From JAWWPY01 sp964412845 (lineage in GTDB: Bacteria; Actinomycetota; Actinomycetes; Streptosporangiales; Streptosporangiaceae): a stretch of DNA of 10,508 nucleotides. This document shows positions 1 to 6,236 of the stretch, in pieces; position 1 is the stretch's first letter, and each line of letters opens with the position of its first letter. The stretch covers positions 1 through 10,508 of the forward strand of contig CAYPQM010000197.1 of NCBI GenBank assembly GCA_964412845.1, in the 5' to 3' direction. The notes under the pieces are model-generated. The model was not told where the DNA came from. It saw only the letters and a list, made by a program, of their open reading frames with translations, and did not search any database. A program made the position numbers and the translations under genes.

Positions 1-450
1 GCCCGTCCCCCGCCGGTCACCACCCCCCGCGCGATCCTGCTGTGCGGCATCCATGGCCTCGTTGGCCAGCCGGTCCGCGTGCGAGTTCTGGGCCCGCGGC
101 ACCCAGGTGTAGGTGACCCGGCCGAGCCTGCCGGCCGCGTCCCGGGCGGCAGCAGCCAGCGGCCGCATATCGGGGTGCTTGATCTGCCAGCGCCCGGACA
201 TCTGCTCGACCACCAGCTTGGAGTCCATCCGGACTTCGACATCGGCGCCCGGGGCCAGGTCCGCGGCGGCCCGCAGGCCCGCGACCAGGCCGGAGTACTC
301 GGCCACATTGTTGGTGGCCCGGCCTACGCTCTCGGCTATCTCGGTCAGCAGTTCCCCGGTCTGCGCGTCGCGCACCAGGGCGCCGTAGCCGGCCGGCCCC
401 GGGTTGCCCCGTGAGCCGCCGTCGGCCTCGACGACGAGCTTGCGGGTCAC
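1..450 (-). CDS. RNase HI domain, N-terminal part of probable bifunctional RNase H/phosphatase (partial)
   Basis: Reads GTG at 450 down to base 1 as 150 uninterrupted codons and continues off the left edge. The protein opens with VTRKLVVEADGGSRGNPGPA, the classic start of actinobacterial RNase HI domains. The four metal-binding acidic residues are visible: D10 in the DGGSRGNPGP motif, E51 in NNVAEY, D76 in MDSKLVV and D126 in NSHADRLANEAMD. The enzyme should cleave the RNA strand of RNA/DNA hybrids. From about residue 135 the sequence turns into a polar, Gly/Arg-rich linker (QQDRAGGGDRRG). This fits the Rv2228c-type architecture, where RNase H is followed by a histidine-phosphatase (CobC-like) domain; that second domain is inferred, as it would lie outside the window. 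The GTG start overlaps the stop of the upstream zinc-ribbon gene by 4 nt (GTGA), which implies translational coupling and fixes the start. Confidence 0.93.
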   Translation of the reverse strand, partial: MTRKLVVEADGGSRGNPGPAGYGALVRDAQTGELLTEIAESVGRATNNVAEYSGLVAGLRAAADLAPGADVEVRMDSKLVVEQMSGRWQIKHPDMRPLAAAARDAAGRLGRVTYTWVPRAQNSHADRLANEAMDAAQQDRAGGGDRRGTG

Positions 451-1187
451 AGGCCGGACTCGGGGGTCCGCACCAGGATCCGGCGGCATTCCTCGCAGCG
501 GAGCACCTCATCGGGTGCCGCCGCCCGGATGGTGTTCAGGTCCACCGTGTTGAGCGAGAGGTGGCAGCCCTGGCAGCGCCCGCCGCGGAGGGCGGCCGCG
601 CCCACCCCATGCTGGGCGCGGAGCTTCTCATACAGCGCCATGAGATCGGCTGGTTCCCCGGCCGCGACGCCCGTCCTGCGGTCCTGGGCTTTCCCTGCCT
701 CCTCCGCGATCTCGCCGAGGGCGGCATCCCGGCGCGCCACGACCTCAGCGAGTTCGCCCGCGATCTGGGCCCGCTCGGCGGTCAGCGCGGTCCGGCGGCT
801 CGTTGCCTCCTCGGTGCGCTCCATCACGTCCAGCACGATCTCCTCAAGATCGGACTGGCGCCGGGCCAGCGACGCGATTTCTGATTGCAGGTTCTCCAGT
901 TCGCGGGGCGAGGACACCTGGCCGGCGTCCAGCCGCGCCCGGTCCCGCTGGACCCGCGCCTGGACCTGCTCGACATCGCCCTCGGCCTTGACCTGCTCCC
1001 GTCCGAGGTCCCGCTCGCGGGCCTCCAGGGACGCGACCTCGTCGCGCAGTGCCACGTCCCGCGCCGCAAGCCGGTCGGCCTCCTCGTTCTCCGGGAGGGT
1101 CCGCCGACGATGATCCAGCCGACCGAGTTCGGCGTCCAAGTCGGCCAGCTCAAGCAGCCGCAGCTGCGCCTCGGGAGATGCTTTCAC
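447..1187 (-). CDS. C4-type zinc-ribbon coiled-coil protein (Rv2229c-like)
   Basis: A 246-residue protein if started at GTG 1187 (VKASPEAQLRLLELADLDAE). An ATG at 1244 would add 19 Pro/Gly-rich residues that do not look like the family N terminus, so the GTG is preferred; a GGGGA run lies just upstream of it. Residues about 10-190 are rich in Glu, Arg and Ala with heptad-like spacing, consistent with a long antiparallel coiled coil. The C-terminal domain carries two CxxC pairs, C205/C208 (CQGC) and C231/C234 (CEEC), a zinc ribbon. This arrangement matches the CT398/Rv2229c family, which actinobacteria usually encode directly before RNase H/phosphatase. The molecular role is not firmly established; nucleic acid binding or a scaffold role is inferred from the fold. 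The stop overlaps the RNase H start. The Nif3-like gene that precedes this pair in mycobacteria is absent; the upstream neighbour is a divergent oxidoreductase. Confidence 0.88.
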   Translation of the reverse strand: MKASPEAQLRLLELADLDAELGRLDHRRRTLPENEEADRLAARDVALRDEVASLEARERDLGREQVKAEGDVEQVQARVQRDRARLDAGQVSSPRELENLQSEIASLARRQSDLEEIVLDVMERTEEATSRRTALTAERAQIAGELAEVVARRDAALGEIAEEAGKAQDRRTGVAAGEPADLMALYEKLRAQHGVGAAALRGGRCQGCHLSLNTVDLNTIRAAAPDEVLRCEECRRILVRTPESGL

Positions 1188-1225
1188 GGGTCCCCACGTT
1201 AGCCTGCCGCCGCCGCAACCGGAAA

Positions 1226-1270
1226 CGGCCGGATGGGCTGGCATGGGATCACCAAAACACCATCCGGCCG
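1226..1270. repeat. Inverted repeat in divergent intergenic region
   Basis: CGGCCGGATGG at 1226-1236 is matched by its exact reverse complement CCATCCGGCCG at 1260-1270, giving 11-bp perfect arms around a 23-nt spacer. It lies in the 111-bp region between the divergent zinc-ribbon (start 1187) and PPOX (start 1299) genes, so it could be an operator for either gene or a leader hairpin of the PPOX mRNA. In such GC-rich DNA a chance origin remains possible. No convincing -10/-35 pair was seen here. Confidence 0.4.
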
Positions 1271-1298
1271 GGACCCGCTAACGGTATGTCTGGGAGGT

Positions 1299-1799
1299 AT
1301 GGAGCTCCCTCGGGTGAGCAGGCCCTTCATGCCCGGCTATGGCATCGCGGCGGCCGATGAAGGCAGCGGGCTGCTTCCCTGGTCATGGGCCGCGCAACGG
1401 CTGACAAGCGCGCAGAACTACTGGGTGTCGACCATCCGCCCGGACGGTGCCCCGCACGCCATGCCGGTCTGGGGCATGTGGGACGACAGCGAACTCTGGT
1501 TCACCAGCGGCGTCCAGTCACGCAAGGCCCGGAACCTGATGACCGATCCGCGCTGCGTGGTCACCACCGAAGACGCCGTGAACCCGGTCATTATGGAAGG
1601 CACCGCCCGGGTCGTCACCGACCCGGCCAGCCTGCGGCGGGTCATCGACCTGATGAATGAGAAATATTCGACAGACATCGAGTTCAGCTTCCTGGACCCC
1701 GGGGTCAATGCCACATTCTCGGTCCGCCCGCAGCGGGTGTTCGGCATGGTGCACGGCGACTTCACCGGTTCGCCCACCCGCTGGACGTTCGCGGGCTGA
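1299..1799 (+). CDS. Pyridoxamine 5'-phosphate oxidase-family (PPOX split-barrel, FMN/F420-type) protein
   Basis: A 166-residue protein from ATG 1299 (MELPRVSRPFMPGYGI). The block WAAQRLTSAQNYWVSTIRPDGAPHAMPVWGMW, followed by LWFTSGVQSRKARNL and DPRCVVTTEDA, is the typical split-barrel core of PPOX-class proteins: two substrate-entry strands, then the Ser-x-Lys-x-x-Asn cofactor phosphate-binding segment. Actinobacterial members often bind F420 rather than FMN and reduce small molecules or quench reactive species; which cofactor is used cannot be read here. The start is uncertain. GGGAGG at 1292-1297 is only one base from ATG 1299, so GTG 1314 (VSRPFMPGYG), 16 nt after it, is a serious alternative. 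ATG 1233 would add 22 unlike-family residues and lies inside an inverted repeat. The gene is transcribed alone, divergent from the zinc-ribbon gene, and its stop codon sits in the first unit of a downstream repeat array. Confidence 0.85.
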   Translation: MELPRVSRPFMPGYGIAAADEGSGLLPWSWAAQRLTSAQNYWVSTIRPDGAPHAMPVWGMWDDSELWFTSGVQSRKARNLMTDPRCVVTTEDAVNPVIMEGTARVVTDPASLRRVIDLMNEKYSTDIEFSFLDPGVNATFSVRPQRVFGMVHGDFTGSPTRWTFAG

Positions 1800-1995
1800 C
1801 CCCGAGGGCGGGGCTTCGCAGGGCNNNNNNNNNNNNNNNNNNNNNNNNNNNNNNNNNNNNNNNNNNNNNNNNNNNNNNNNNNNNNNNNNNNNNNNNNNNN
1901 NNNNNNNNNNNNNNNNNNNNNNNNCGCAGGGCTGACCCCGCAGGGCTGACCCCGCAGGGCGGGGCTTCGCAGGGCGGGCTTCGCAGGGCGGAATT
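1797..1995. repeat. GC-rich 14-15 bp tandem repeat array containing the gap
   Basis: Right of the gap, units beginning CGCAGGGC start at 1925, 1939, 1953, 1968 and 1982 (periods 14, 14, 15, 14 bp). Two variants occur, CGCAGGGCTGACCC and CGCAGGGCGGGGCTT. Left of the gap, units start at 1803 (CGAGGGCGGGGCTT) and 1817. The TGACCCC containing the PPOX stop (1797-1803) matches the TGACCCC segment of the repeat. CCCCGC-AGG-GCGGGG near 1950-1964 can form a hairpin, so the array may also act as a two-way transcription barrier between the convergent genes; no T tract follows. Confidence 0.8.
1825..1924. other. Assembly gap (100 N)
   Basis: Exactly 100 undetermined bases, a conventional placeholder for a scaffold gap of unknown size. 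Both edges lie inside the same tandem repeat, so the assembly most likely broke because of the repeat; the true length may differ. No gene can be called across it. Confidence 0.97.
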
Positions 1996-2031
1996 CAGGA
2001 CGGCCGGGGTTCAGGCGGGCTCTGGGCTGGC

Positions 2032-2757
2032 TCAGGAGGGCAGGGCGAGCAGGACGACCGGCTGGGACGTCGGGTGCTTGGCGCCGCCCGCCGATTCCAC
2101 GGTCAGGCCGACCTTGTCCCCGGCGGCGACGCCGTGCACGACGACCGGGGCGGTCATCCCCTGGTGCGCGGCCGGCAGCATGCCCGCCGGGCGCGCACCG
2201 GCTGACCCCATCAGCCATAGCTCGTAGCGCCGCGACGAGGGCAGCGCGGGAAGCCTCGCCGCGGTGAACACGAGCGCGCGGTCCCGGTGGGACATCACCA
2301 CCGTGGCCGTGCCGCCGTATGCCGCGCGAGTGGTCATCATGGTCGCGTCCGGCGCGTTCAGCACGGCGGCGATCGCCCGGCTGTGCAACTGATCCTGGCC
2401 GAGCCGGTGCTGCATGCTAACCGCGAGGCTGCCGAACGCCAGCGCGACAGCGAGACAGCCACAGGCCACCGCCATGCCCCAGCGGCGGCCCGGCCATGCC
2501 GACGTTTCCCTGGTCAGCGGGGATAGCTGCCGGGTCCGCGCCGCCGCCGCGAGCACCCGCTCCCGCATCTGGTCCGGCGGCGGGGCAACCGACCCGGCCG
2601 CCAGCCGGGCCGTGGCCTCTTGCAGGCCCCTGGCCTCATGGCGGCAGGATTCGCACACGCCGAGATGCCGGGCGAACCGGGCCCGGTCGGCCCCAGCCAG
2701 GGCGTCGAGTGCGTACGCGCCGAGCAGGGTATGCGGATCGGTCCGGCGGATCTTCAC
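2032..2757 (-). CDS. rskA: Anti-sigma factor, RskA type
   Basis: A 241-residue single-pass membrane protein starting at GTG 2757, which overlaps the sigma factor stop by 4 nt (GTGA), fixing both start and partnership. Residues 1-75 form an anti-sigma domain with the zinc-binding HxxxCxxC motif: H31, C35 and C38 in RHLGVCESCRHEA. A hydrophobic segment at about 94-113 (GMAVACGCLAVALAFGSLAV) is the membrane helix. The remaining 125 residues form the extracytoplasmic RskA domain (VVMSHRDRALVFTAARLPAL, YELWLMGSAGARPAGMLPA, VTVE-like strand), predicted outside the membrane. In the M. tuberculosis SigK/RskA system the anti-sigma factor is removed by regulated proteolysis in response to an extracytoplasmic, possibly redox, cue; the same is inferred here. 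Length is close to the mycobacterial protein. The gene ends 37 bp before the repeat array. Confidence 0.93.
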   Translation of the reverse strand: MKIRRTDPHTLLGAYALDALAGADRARFARHLGVCESCRHEARGLQEATARLAAGSVAPPPDQMRERVLAAAARTRQLSPLTRETSAWPGRRWGMAVACGCLAVALAFGSLAVSMQHRLGQDQLHSRAIAAVLNAPDATMMTTRAAYGGTATVVMSHRDRALVFTAARLPALPSSRRYELWLMGSAGARPAGMLPAAHQGMTAPVVVHGVAAGDKVGLTVESAGGAKHPTSQPVVLLALPS

Positions 2758-3380
2758 CAGTCCACCCCCAGGCAGTCGCGCAGCCGGATCAGCCCGTCGC
2801 GCATCCGCGTCTTGACTGTGCCCAGCGCCACGTCCAGCAGGCCGGCGACCTCACGGTAGGTATAGCCGCCGTAGTAGGCCAGGGTGATCGACTCCCGCTG
2901 GAGATCGGTGAGGGCCCCCAGGCACCTGCGCACCCGCTCCGCGTCCAGGTGGGCCTCGGCCGTCTCGGTCACGACGTCGTAGGAGATCTCCGGGGAGAAA
3001 GCGCGCAGCTCCCGTTCGGTAGAGGCTTGTCGTGATCTGACCCGGTCGACCGCGCGGCGGTGCGCCAGGGTCATCACCCACGCGGCGGCACTCCCCCGGT
3101 CGGCGTCGAATCGGGACGCGGTCCGCCAGACCTCCAGCAGGACCTCCTGGGCGACCTCCTCAGCCTGCGCCGGATCCCGCAGCACGCTGCGGACGAGGCC
3201 GAACACCTGGGCGGCCACGCCGTCATAGACCGCCTCGAAGGCAGCATGATCGCCCCGGGCCACCTGGGCCAGCAGCGGGCCGAGGCCGCCCCCGGGCCCT
3301 GGCTGCCCGGCACCGGCCGCCGGCCGTCCCTGGGCGCGGTCATCTGGCGGTGGCCAGGGCTCGCTGTCCTTCAATCCCAC
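2754..3380 (-). CDS. sigK: ECF RNA polymerase sigma factor, SigK-like
   Basis: A 208-residue ECF sigma factor. Sigma region 2 spans about residues 46-115 (AFEAVYDGVAAQVFGLVRSV, AEEVAQEVLLEVWRTASRFD, AAAWVMTLAHRRAVDRVRS). Sigma region 4 spans about 150-203 (LTDLQRESITLAYYGGYTYR and GTVKTRMRDGLIRLRDCLG, the helix-turn-helix). The pairing with an RskA-type anti-sigma factor in the next gene identifies the SigK group. The first 35 residues are a Pro/Gly-rich extension beyond the usual family N terminus. GTG 3380 is chosen because a promoter-like CGAATAG box ends just upstream, suggesting a leaderless transcript. TTG 3372-3374, 7 nt after a GGGAG, is an alternative that would remove only two residues. 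Autoregulation is likely, since the same box lies before the divergent molybdoenzyme gene. Confidence 0.93.
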   Translation of the reverse strand: MGLKDSEPWPPPDDRAQGRPAAGAGQPGPGGGLGPLLAQVARGDHAAFEAVYDGVAAQVFGLVRSVLRDPAQAEEVAQEVLLEVWRTASRFDADRGSAAAWVMTLAHRRAVDRVRSRQASTERELRAFSPEISYDVVTETAEAHLDAERVRRCLGALTDLQRESITLAYYGGYTYREVAGLLDVALGTVKTRMRDGLIRLRDCLGVDW

Positions 3381-3386
3381 GCTCCC

Positions 3387-3414
3387 TATTCGTTACCGAA
3401 GCCTGACCGGCTTG
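3387..3414 (-). promoter_or_regulatory. Putative SigK-type promoter of sigK-rskA
   Basis: On the minus strand: CAAGCC (-35, 3414-3409), a 16-nt spacer, then CGAATA (-10, 3392-3387, followed by G), then 6 nt to the GTG at 3380. The layout is nearly identical to the divergent promoter at 3428-3455. A start about 7 nt after the -10 box would place the transcript 5' end at the start codon, giving a leaderless mRNA. I recall the mycobacterial SigK consensus as a C-rich -35 with a CGAAT-type -10; that match is from memory. Confidence 0.65.
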
Positions 3415-3427
3415 GCGGCTGACCCGG

Positions 3428-3455
3428 CAATCCGGATGGCGATGGGCTACGAATA
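3428..3455 (+). promoter_or_regulatory. Putative SigK-type promoter of the molybdoenzyme gene
   Basis: CAATCC (-35, 3428-3433), 16-nt spacer, CGAATA (-10, 3450-3455, followed by G), then 6 nt to GTG 3462. No Shine-Dalgarno sequence precedes the GTG, in keeping with leaderless translation. The two -35 boxes of the divergent promoters are 13 bp apart, back to back. Finding the same boxes, spacer and start-codon distance on both strands of an 81-bp region is the main evidence for shared control by the adjacent sigma factor. Confidence 0.68.
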
Positions 3456-3461
3456 GATCCT

Positions 3462-5180
3462 GTGAGCGCCTCTCCTGACACCCGACACACCGGTCACGGC
3501 TTGCTGGCTGGTCTGATCACCGGCTTCGTCGCGGTTGGCGTAGGCCAGCTCGTGGCCGGAATCGCCAGGCCGCAGGGATCGCCGGTGGCGGCGGTCGGCA
3601 GCATGGCGATCGACTTTACCCCGCCCCCCGTGAAGAATTTCGCCATCTCGGCGTTCGGGTCGCACGACAAGTTCGTCCTGGTCAGCGGGGTCCTGGTGGT
3701 GCTGGCTGGGTTCGCCGCCGTGATCGGGGCGCTGGCCATGCGCCGGCTCAGCTATGGCTTCGCCGGGCTGGGCATCTTCGCGGTGATCGGCCTGATCGCC
3801 GCGCTCACCAGGCCCGACGCCGAAGTCGTGGATGCGCTGCCCACCCTGATCGGCGCGGCGGCGGGCGGGTTCGCGCTGATGCGCATAGTCCGGGCGACAA
3901 CGGTCGCACCAGGACCACGGAGCGTGGCCGTCCTGGGCGGCCACAGCCGCCCGGGAGACCAGGAAACCCCGGAAAACCAGGGCCGGGCCGCAGATCGGGC
4001 CGCAGATCAGGAGCACCCGGAAGACCAGGCGGACGGCGGCGCCGCGGGCCCGTGGGGCCTGGACACGGCCTACGGCCCACGGCGCCGGCCTGGCGTGCTG
4101 CCCACTGGGGGGCAGCCCACCCGGCGGAGTTTCCTGGTCACCAACTCGGTGGCAGTGGCCGCCGGCGGGGTCAGCCTGCTCGCCGCGCGCTACCTGACCG
4201 AACGCTCCACCGCGACGATCAACAGGTCGGCGGTCCGCCTCCCCGCGGCCGTCAATTCCGCGCCGCCGCTGCCGGCCAGCGCGGACCTTGACATCAGCGG
4301 CCTCAGCCCGTTCATCACGCCGAACGGGGCCTTCTACCGGGTGGACACCGCGCTGATCATCCCCGAGGTCTCGACGGCGAACTGGCACCTGCGGATCCAT
4401 GGGATGGTCGAGCGGGAGATCAACATCAGCTTCGCCGAACTCCTCCGGCGCCCGCTGATCGAGGACTATGTCACGCTCACCTGCGTGTCCAATCCGGTCG
4501 GCGGGCCCTACATCGGAAACGCCCGCTGGCTCGGCGCCAGCCTCGCCAGCCTGCTGCGCAGCGCCGGGATCCGGGCCGGGGCCGACCAGTTGCTGTGCAC
4601 CTCCACCGACGGCTTCACCTCGGGCACGCCCACCGAGGTCATCCTGGACGGGCGGGACGCGCTGCTGGCGGTCGCCATGAACGGCGCCCCGCTCCCGTTC
4701 GCGCACGGGTTCCCGGTCCGGATGGTGACTCCTGGCCTGTACGGGTACGTCTCGGCGACCAAATGGCTGACCGACATCAAGGTGACCACGTTCGGCGCGG
4801 AGACGGCGTACTGGGCCCAGCGCGGCTGGTCGCAGCGGGCGCCCATCAAGACCGAGTCACGGATCGACGTGCCGGGCGAGTCCGGCACCCTGAAGGCGGG
4901 CCGGACGCAGGTGGCCGGGGTCGCGTGGACCCAGCACAAGGGGATCGACGCGGTGCATGTCCGGGTGGACCGCGGTCCCTGGCAGCAGGCCAGGCTCGCG
5001 TCGGTGCCTGGCATCGACACCTGGCGGCAGTGGGCCTGGGAGTGGGACGCCCCACCCGGCCAGCACACCATCGAGGCGCGGGCCACCGATGCGACCGGGT
5101 ACACGCAGACCGCCGTCCAGGCGCCACCCGAGCCGAACGGTGCCACCGGGTACCCGCTCGTGTCGGTGACAGTCAAATGA
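3462..5180 (+). CDS. Membrane-anchored molybdopterin-dependent oxidoreductase (sulfite oxidase family)
   Basis: A 572-residue protein from GTG 3462. N-terminal membrane helices are visible at about residues 14-35, 71-92, 96-115 and 125-143. A polar, Gly/Pro/Glu-rich linker (about 144-215) is followed by TRRSFLVTNSVAVAAGGVSL (from 220), a twin-arginine-like sequence plus hydrophobic stretch. The oxidoreductase molybdopterin-binding domain covers about 270-450 (NWHLRIHGMVEREINISFAE, LTCVSNPVGGPYIGNARWLG), with C341 in the TCVSNPVGG context as the expected molybdenum ligand. The C-terminal Ig-like Mo-co dimerisation domain covers about 465-572. The catalytic domain should face outside the membrane. 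The substrate is unknown; sulfite, or sulfoxides such as oxidised methionine as for MsrP/YedY, are possible by family. Actinobacterial relatives with this topology include mycobacterial Rv0218-type proteins. Divergence from sigK-rskA with matching promoters suggests it is a regulon member. The stop lies 9 bp from the convergent hydrolase-like gene. Confidence 0.92.
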   Translation: MSASPDTRHTGHGLLAGLITGFVAVGVGQLVAGIARPQGSPVAAVGSMAIDFTPPPVKNFAISAFGSHDKFVLVSGVLVVLAGFAAVIGALAMRRLSYGFAGLGIFAVIGLIAALTRPDAEVVDALPTLIGAAAGGFALMRIVRATTVAPGPRSVAVLGGHSRPGDQETPENQGRAADRAADQEHPEDQADGGAAGPWGLDTAYGPRRRPGVLPTGGQPTRRSFLVTNSVAVAAGGVSLLAARYLTERSTATINRSAVRLPAAVNSAPPLPASADLDISGLSPFITPNGAFYRVDTALIIPEVSTANWHLRIHGMVEREINISFAELLRRPLIEDYVTLTCVSNPVGGPYIGNARWLGASLASLLRSAGIRAGADQLLCTSTDGFTSGTPTEVILDGRDALLAVAMNGAPLPFAHGFPVRMVTPGLYGYVSATKWLTDIKVTTFGAETAYWAQRGWSQRAPIKTESRIDVPGESGTLKAGRTQVAGVAWTQHKGIDAVHVRVDRGPWQQARLASVPGIDTWRQWAWEWDAPPGQHTIEARATDATGYTQTAVQAPPEPNGATGYPLVSVTVK

Positions 5181-5189
5181 CCGGCCGGT

Positions 5190-6062
5190 TCAGAGCAGTT
5201 GGTCGCGGACCTGGCCGGACAGGTACGCGCCGAGCCAGCGGCCTAGCTCGTCGAAGAAGCGCTTACGGTCCGGGCCGTCCGGCAGTGCCTGGCCGGGCTG
5301 CCCGCCCTCCATCTTGAGCCAGGTCACGTGCAGGCCGAGCCGCATGGTCGCCCGGCCCCCGGTGAGTACCCGCAGCACGAGCAGCCCTCCCGAGCCGCCC
5401 GGGACGTCCCAGCCCGCCGACGGGCACATCACCAGCACCGGGCAGGCGATGTCCAGGCCACGCCGGAGCCGGCGCTGGGCGACAGCCAGCAGCGGCACCG
5501 GGCGGCGCGCGGGCCCGAGCGCCCCGCTGCCTGGCGTTACCCGGGCCAGCCACGAGCCAGCGGCGCCGAATTCCGGACTGGTCAGGACCAGGGCATCGGC
5601 GAGCAGCCGACCCCGCCGGGCGTGACACCACAGAGCGGCGATCAGGGCGCCCGCCCCGTGCGCGCAGAGCACCACGGTCTCGACTCCGTCAGCCTCCCGC
5701 ACGTGCCGTGCCGCGGCGTCGAGGCCGGCGAAGTACTCCGCCAGGGCCTCCGCGCGGCTCTCCGGGACCGGCCGGCCTGGCGCCCCGAGCATCCGCAGGT
5801 CCGCCGCATAGAAGTGGAAGCCCCGGTCGGTGTACCAGGAGGCGAGGTCAGCGGGCACGAAGACATCGCTCATGCAGTGCAGGTAGAGAACCGCGCGCTT
5901 GGTCGGGCGGCCGCTTCGGCGGCATAGCAGGGCTGCGTTCAGGCCGTGCGTTCCGCGCGGTTCGCCAGGGAAAGGCGGGAGCGCTACCTCCTCATAGCCG
6001 TCGGCCGCACCGGCCATCTCATAGCCTTCGGCCGCACCGGCCATGTCCGTCATGAGACCCAT
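5190..6062 (-). CDS. Alpha/beta-hydrolase-fold protein with apparently degenerate catalytic site
   Basis: A 290-residue protein from ATG 6062, which follows GGGGGAG; a further upstream ATG at 6218 would add 52 residues with no family character. The fold is recognisable: RAVLYLHCMSDVFVPADLAS (oxyanion strand, about 56-75), YTDRGFHFYAADLRMLG, LAEYFAGLDAAARHVRE, the nucleophile-elbow strand VETVVLCAHGAGALIAALW (127-145), LDIACPVLVMCPSAG, and a C-terminal helix FFDELGRWLGAYL. It resembles actinobacterial serine hydrolases of the lysophospholipase/S33 type. However, the elbow normally reads GHSxGG and here reads AHGAGA, with Gly136 in place of serine. The C-terminal block that usually carries His-Asp (HDVFLS-like) reads GGQPGQAL, and the usual Asp position appears to be Gly. 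A non-catalytic role, or loss of function, is inferred. Residues 7-15 and 16-24 are a direct duplication (MAGAAEGYE, MAGAADGYE). Confidence 0.8.
   Translation of the reverse strand: MGLMTDMAGAAEGYEMAGAADGYEEVALPPFPGEPRGTHGLNAALLCRRSGRPTKRAVLYLHCMSDVFVPADLASWYTDRGFHFYAADLRMLGAPGRPVPESRAEALAEYFAGLDAAARHVREADGVETVVLCAHGAGALIAALWCHARRGRLLADALVLTSPEFGAAGSWLARVTPGSGALGPARRPVPLLAVAQRRLRRGLDIACPVLVMCPSAGWDVPGGSGGLLVLRVLTGGRATMRLGLHVTWLKMEGGQPGQALPDGPDRKRFFDELGRWLGAYLSGQVRDQLL
5991..6044 (-). repeat. 27-bp in-frame tandem duplication
   Basis: Bases 5991-6017 and 6018-6044 are identical except at one position. They encode the repeated nonapeptides MAGAADGYE and MAGAAEGYE near the N terminus of the hydrolase-like protein. 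Each unit carries its own in-frame ATG, so initiation could occur at up to four nearby Met codons. The single mismatch suggests a recent slippage duplication. Confidence 0.85.
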
Positions 6063-6150
6063 GCACTCCCCCGTCCACCGCGCTCTGGACTCCGCCCCCG
6101 CGCCGCCCCGCCCCGGACACGGAGCGTCATGAACAAGTCTGGCATCGTTA

Positions 6151-6167
6151 CCGGCCCGCGAGGCCGG
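6151..6167. repeat. Small perfect hairpin in divergent intergenic region
   Basis: CCGGCC (6151-6156), loop CGCGA, GGCCGG (6162-6167). It lies in the 174-bp region between the divergent hydrolase-like gene and the CYTH gene. It may be an operator half or a chance GC-rich palindrome. Nothing else in this region (6063-6236) is convincing. Confidence 0.3.
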
Positions 6168-6236
6168 AAACACGCCAGCGCAGGCCATTCCGGTTGGCTG
6201 GCCCGGCGAGCACACCATGCCTCGTAGCCTCTGAGG

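Noticed and set aside
1925..1995. CRISPR-like array
   Set aside because: Units are directly adjacent with 14-15 bp periods and no unique spacers; this is a simple tandem repeat.
1418..2218. 266-codon minus-strand frame running through the N gap
   Set aside because: It crosses undetermined bases and translates repeat sequence; it overlaps two well-supported genes.
3447..4706. 419-codon open frame antisense to the molybdoenzyme gene
   Set aside because: Composition is repetitive Arg/Gly/Asp/Gln typical of a GC-rich shadow frame; the plus strand carries clear family motifs.
6063..6218. 52-residue N-terminal extension of the hydrolase-like protein
   Set aside because: No family similarity, and a purine-rich GGGGGAG stands before ATG 6062.
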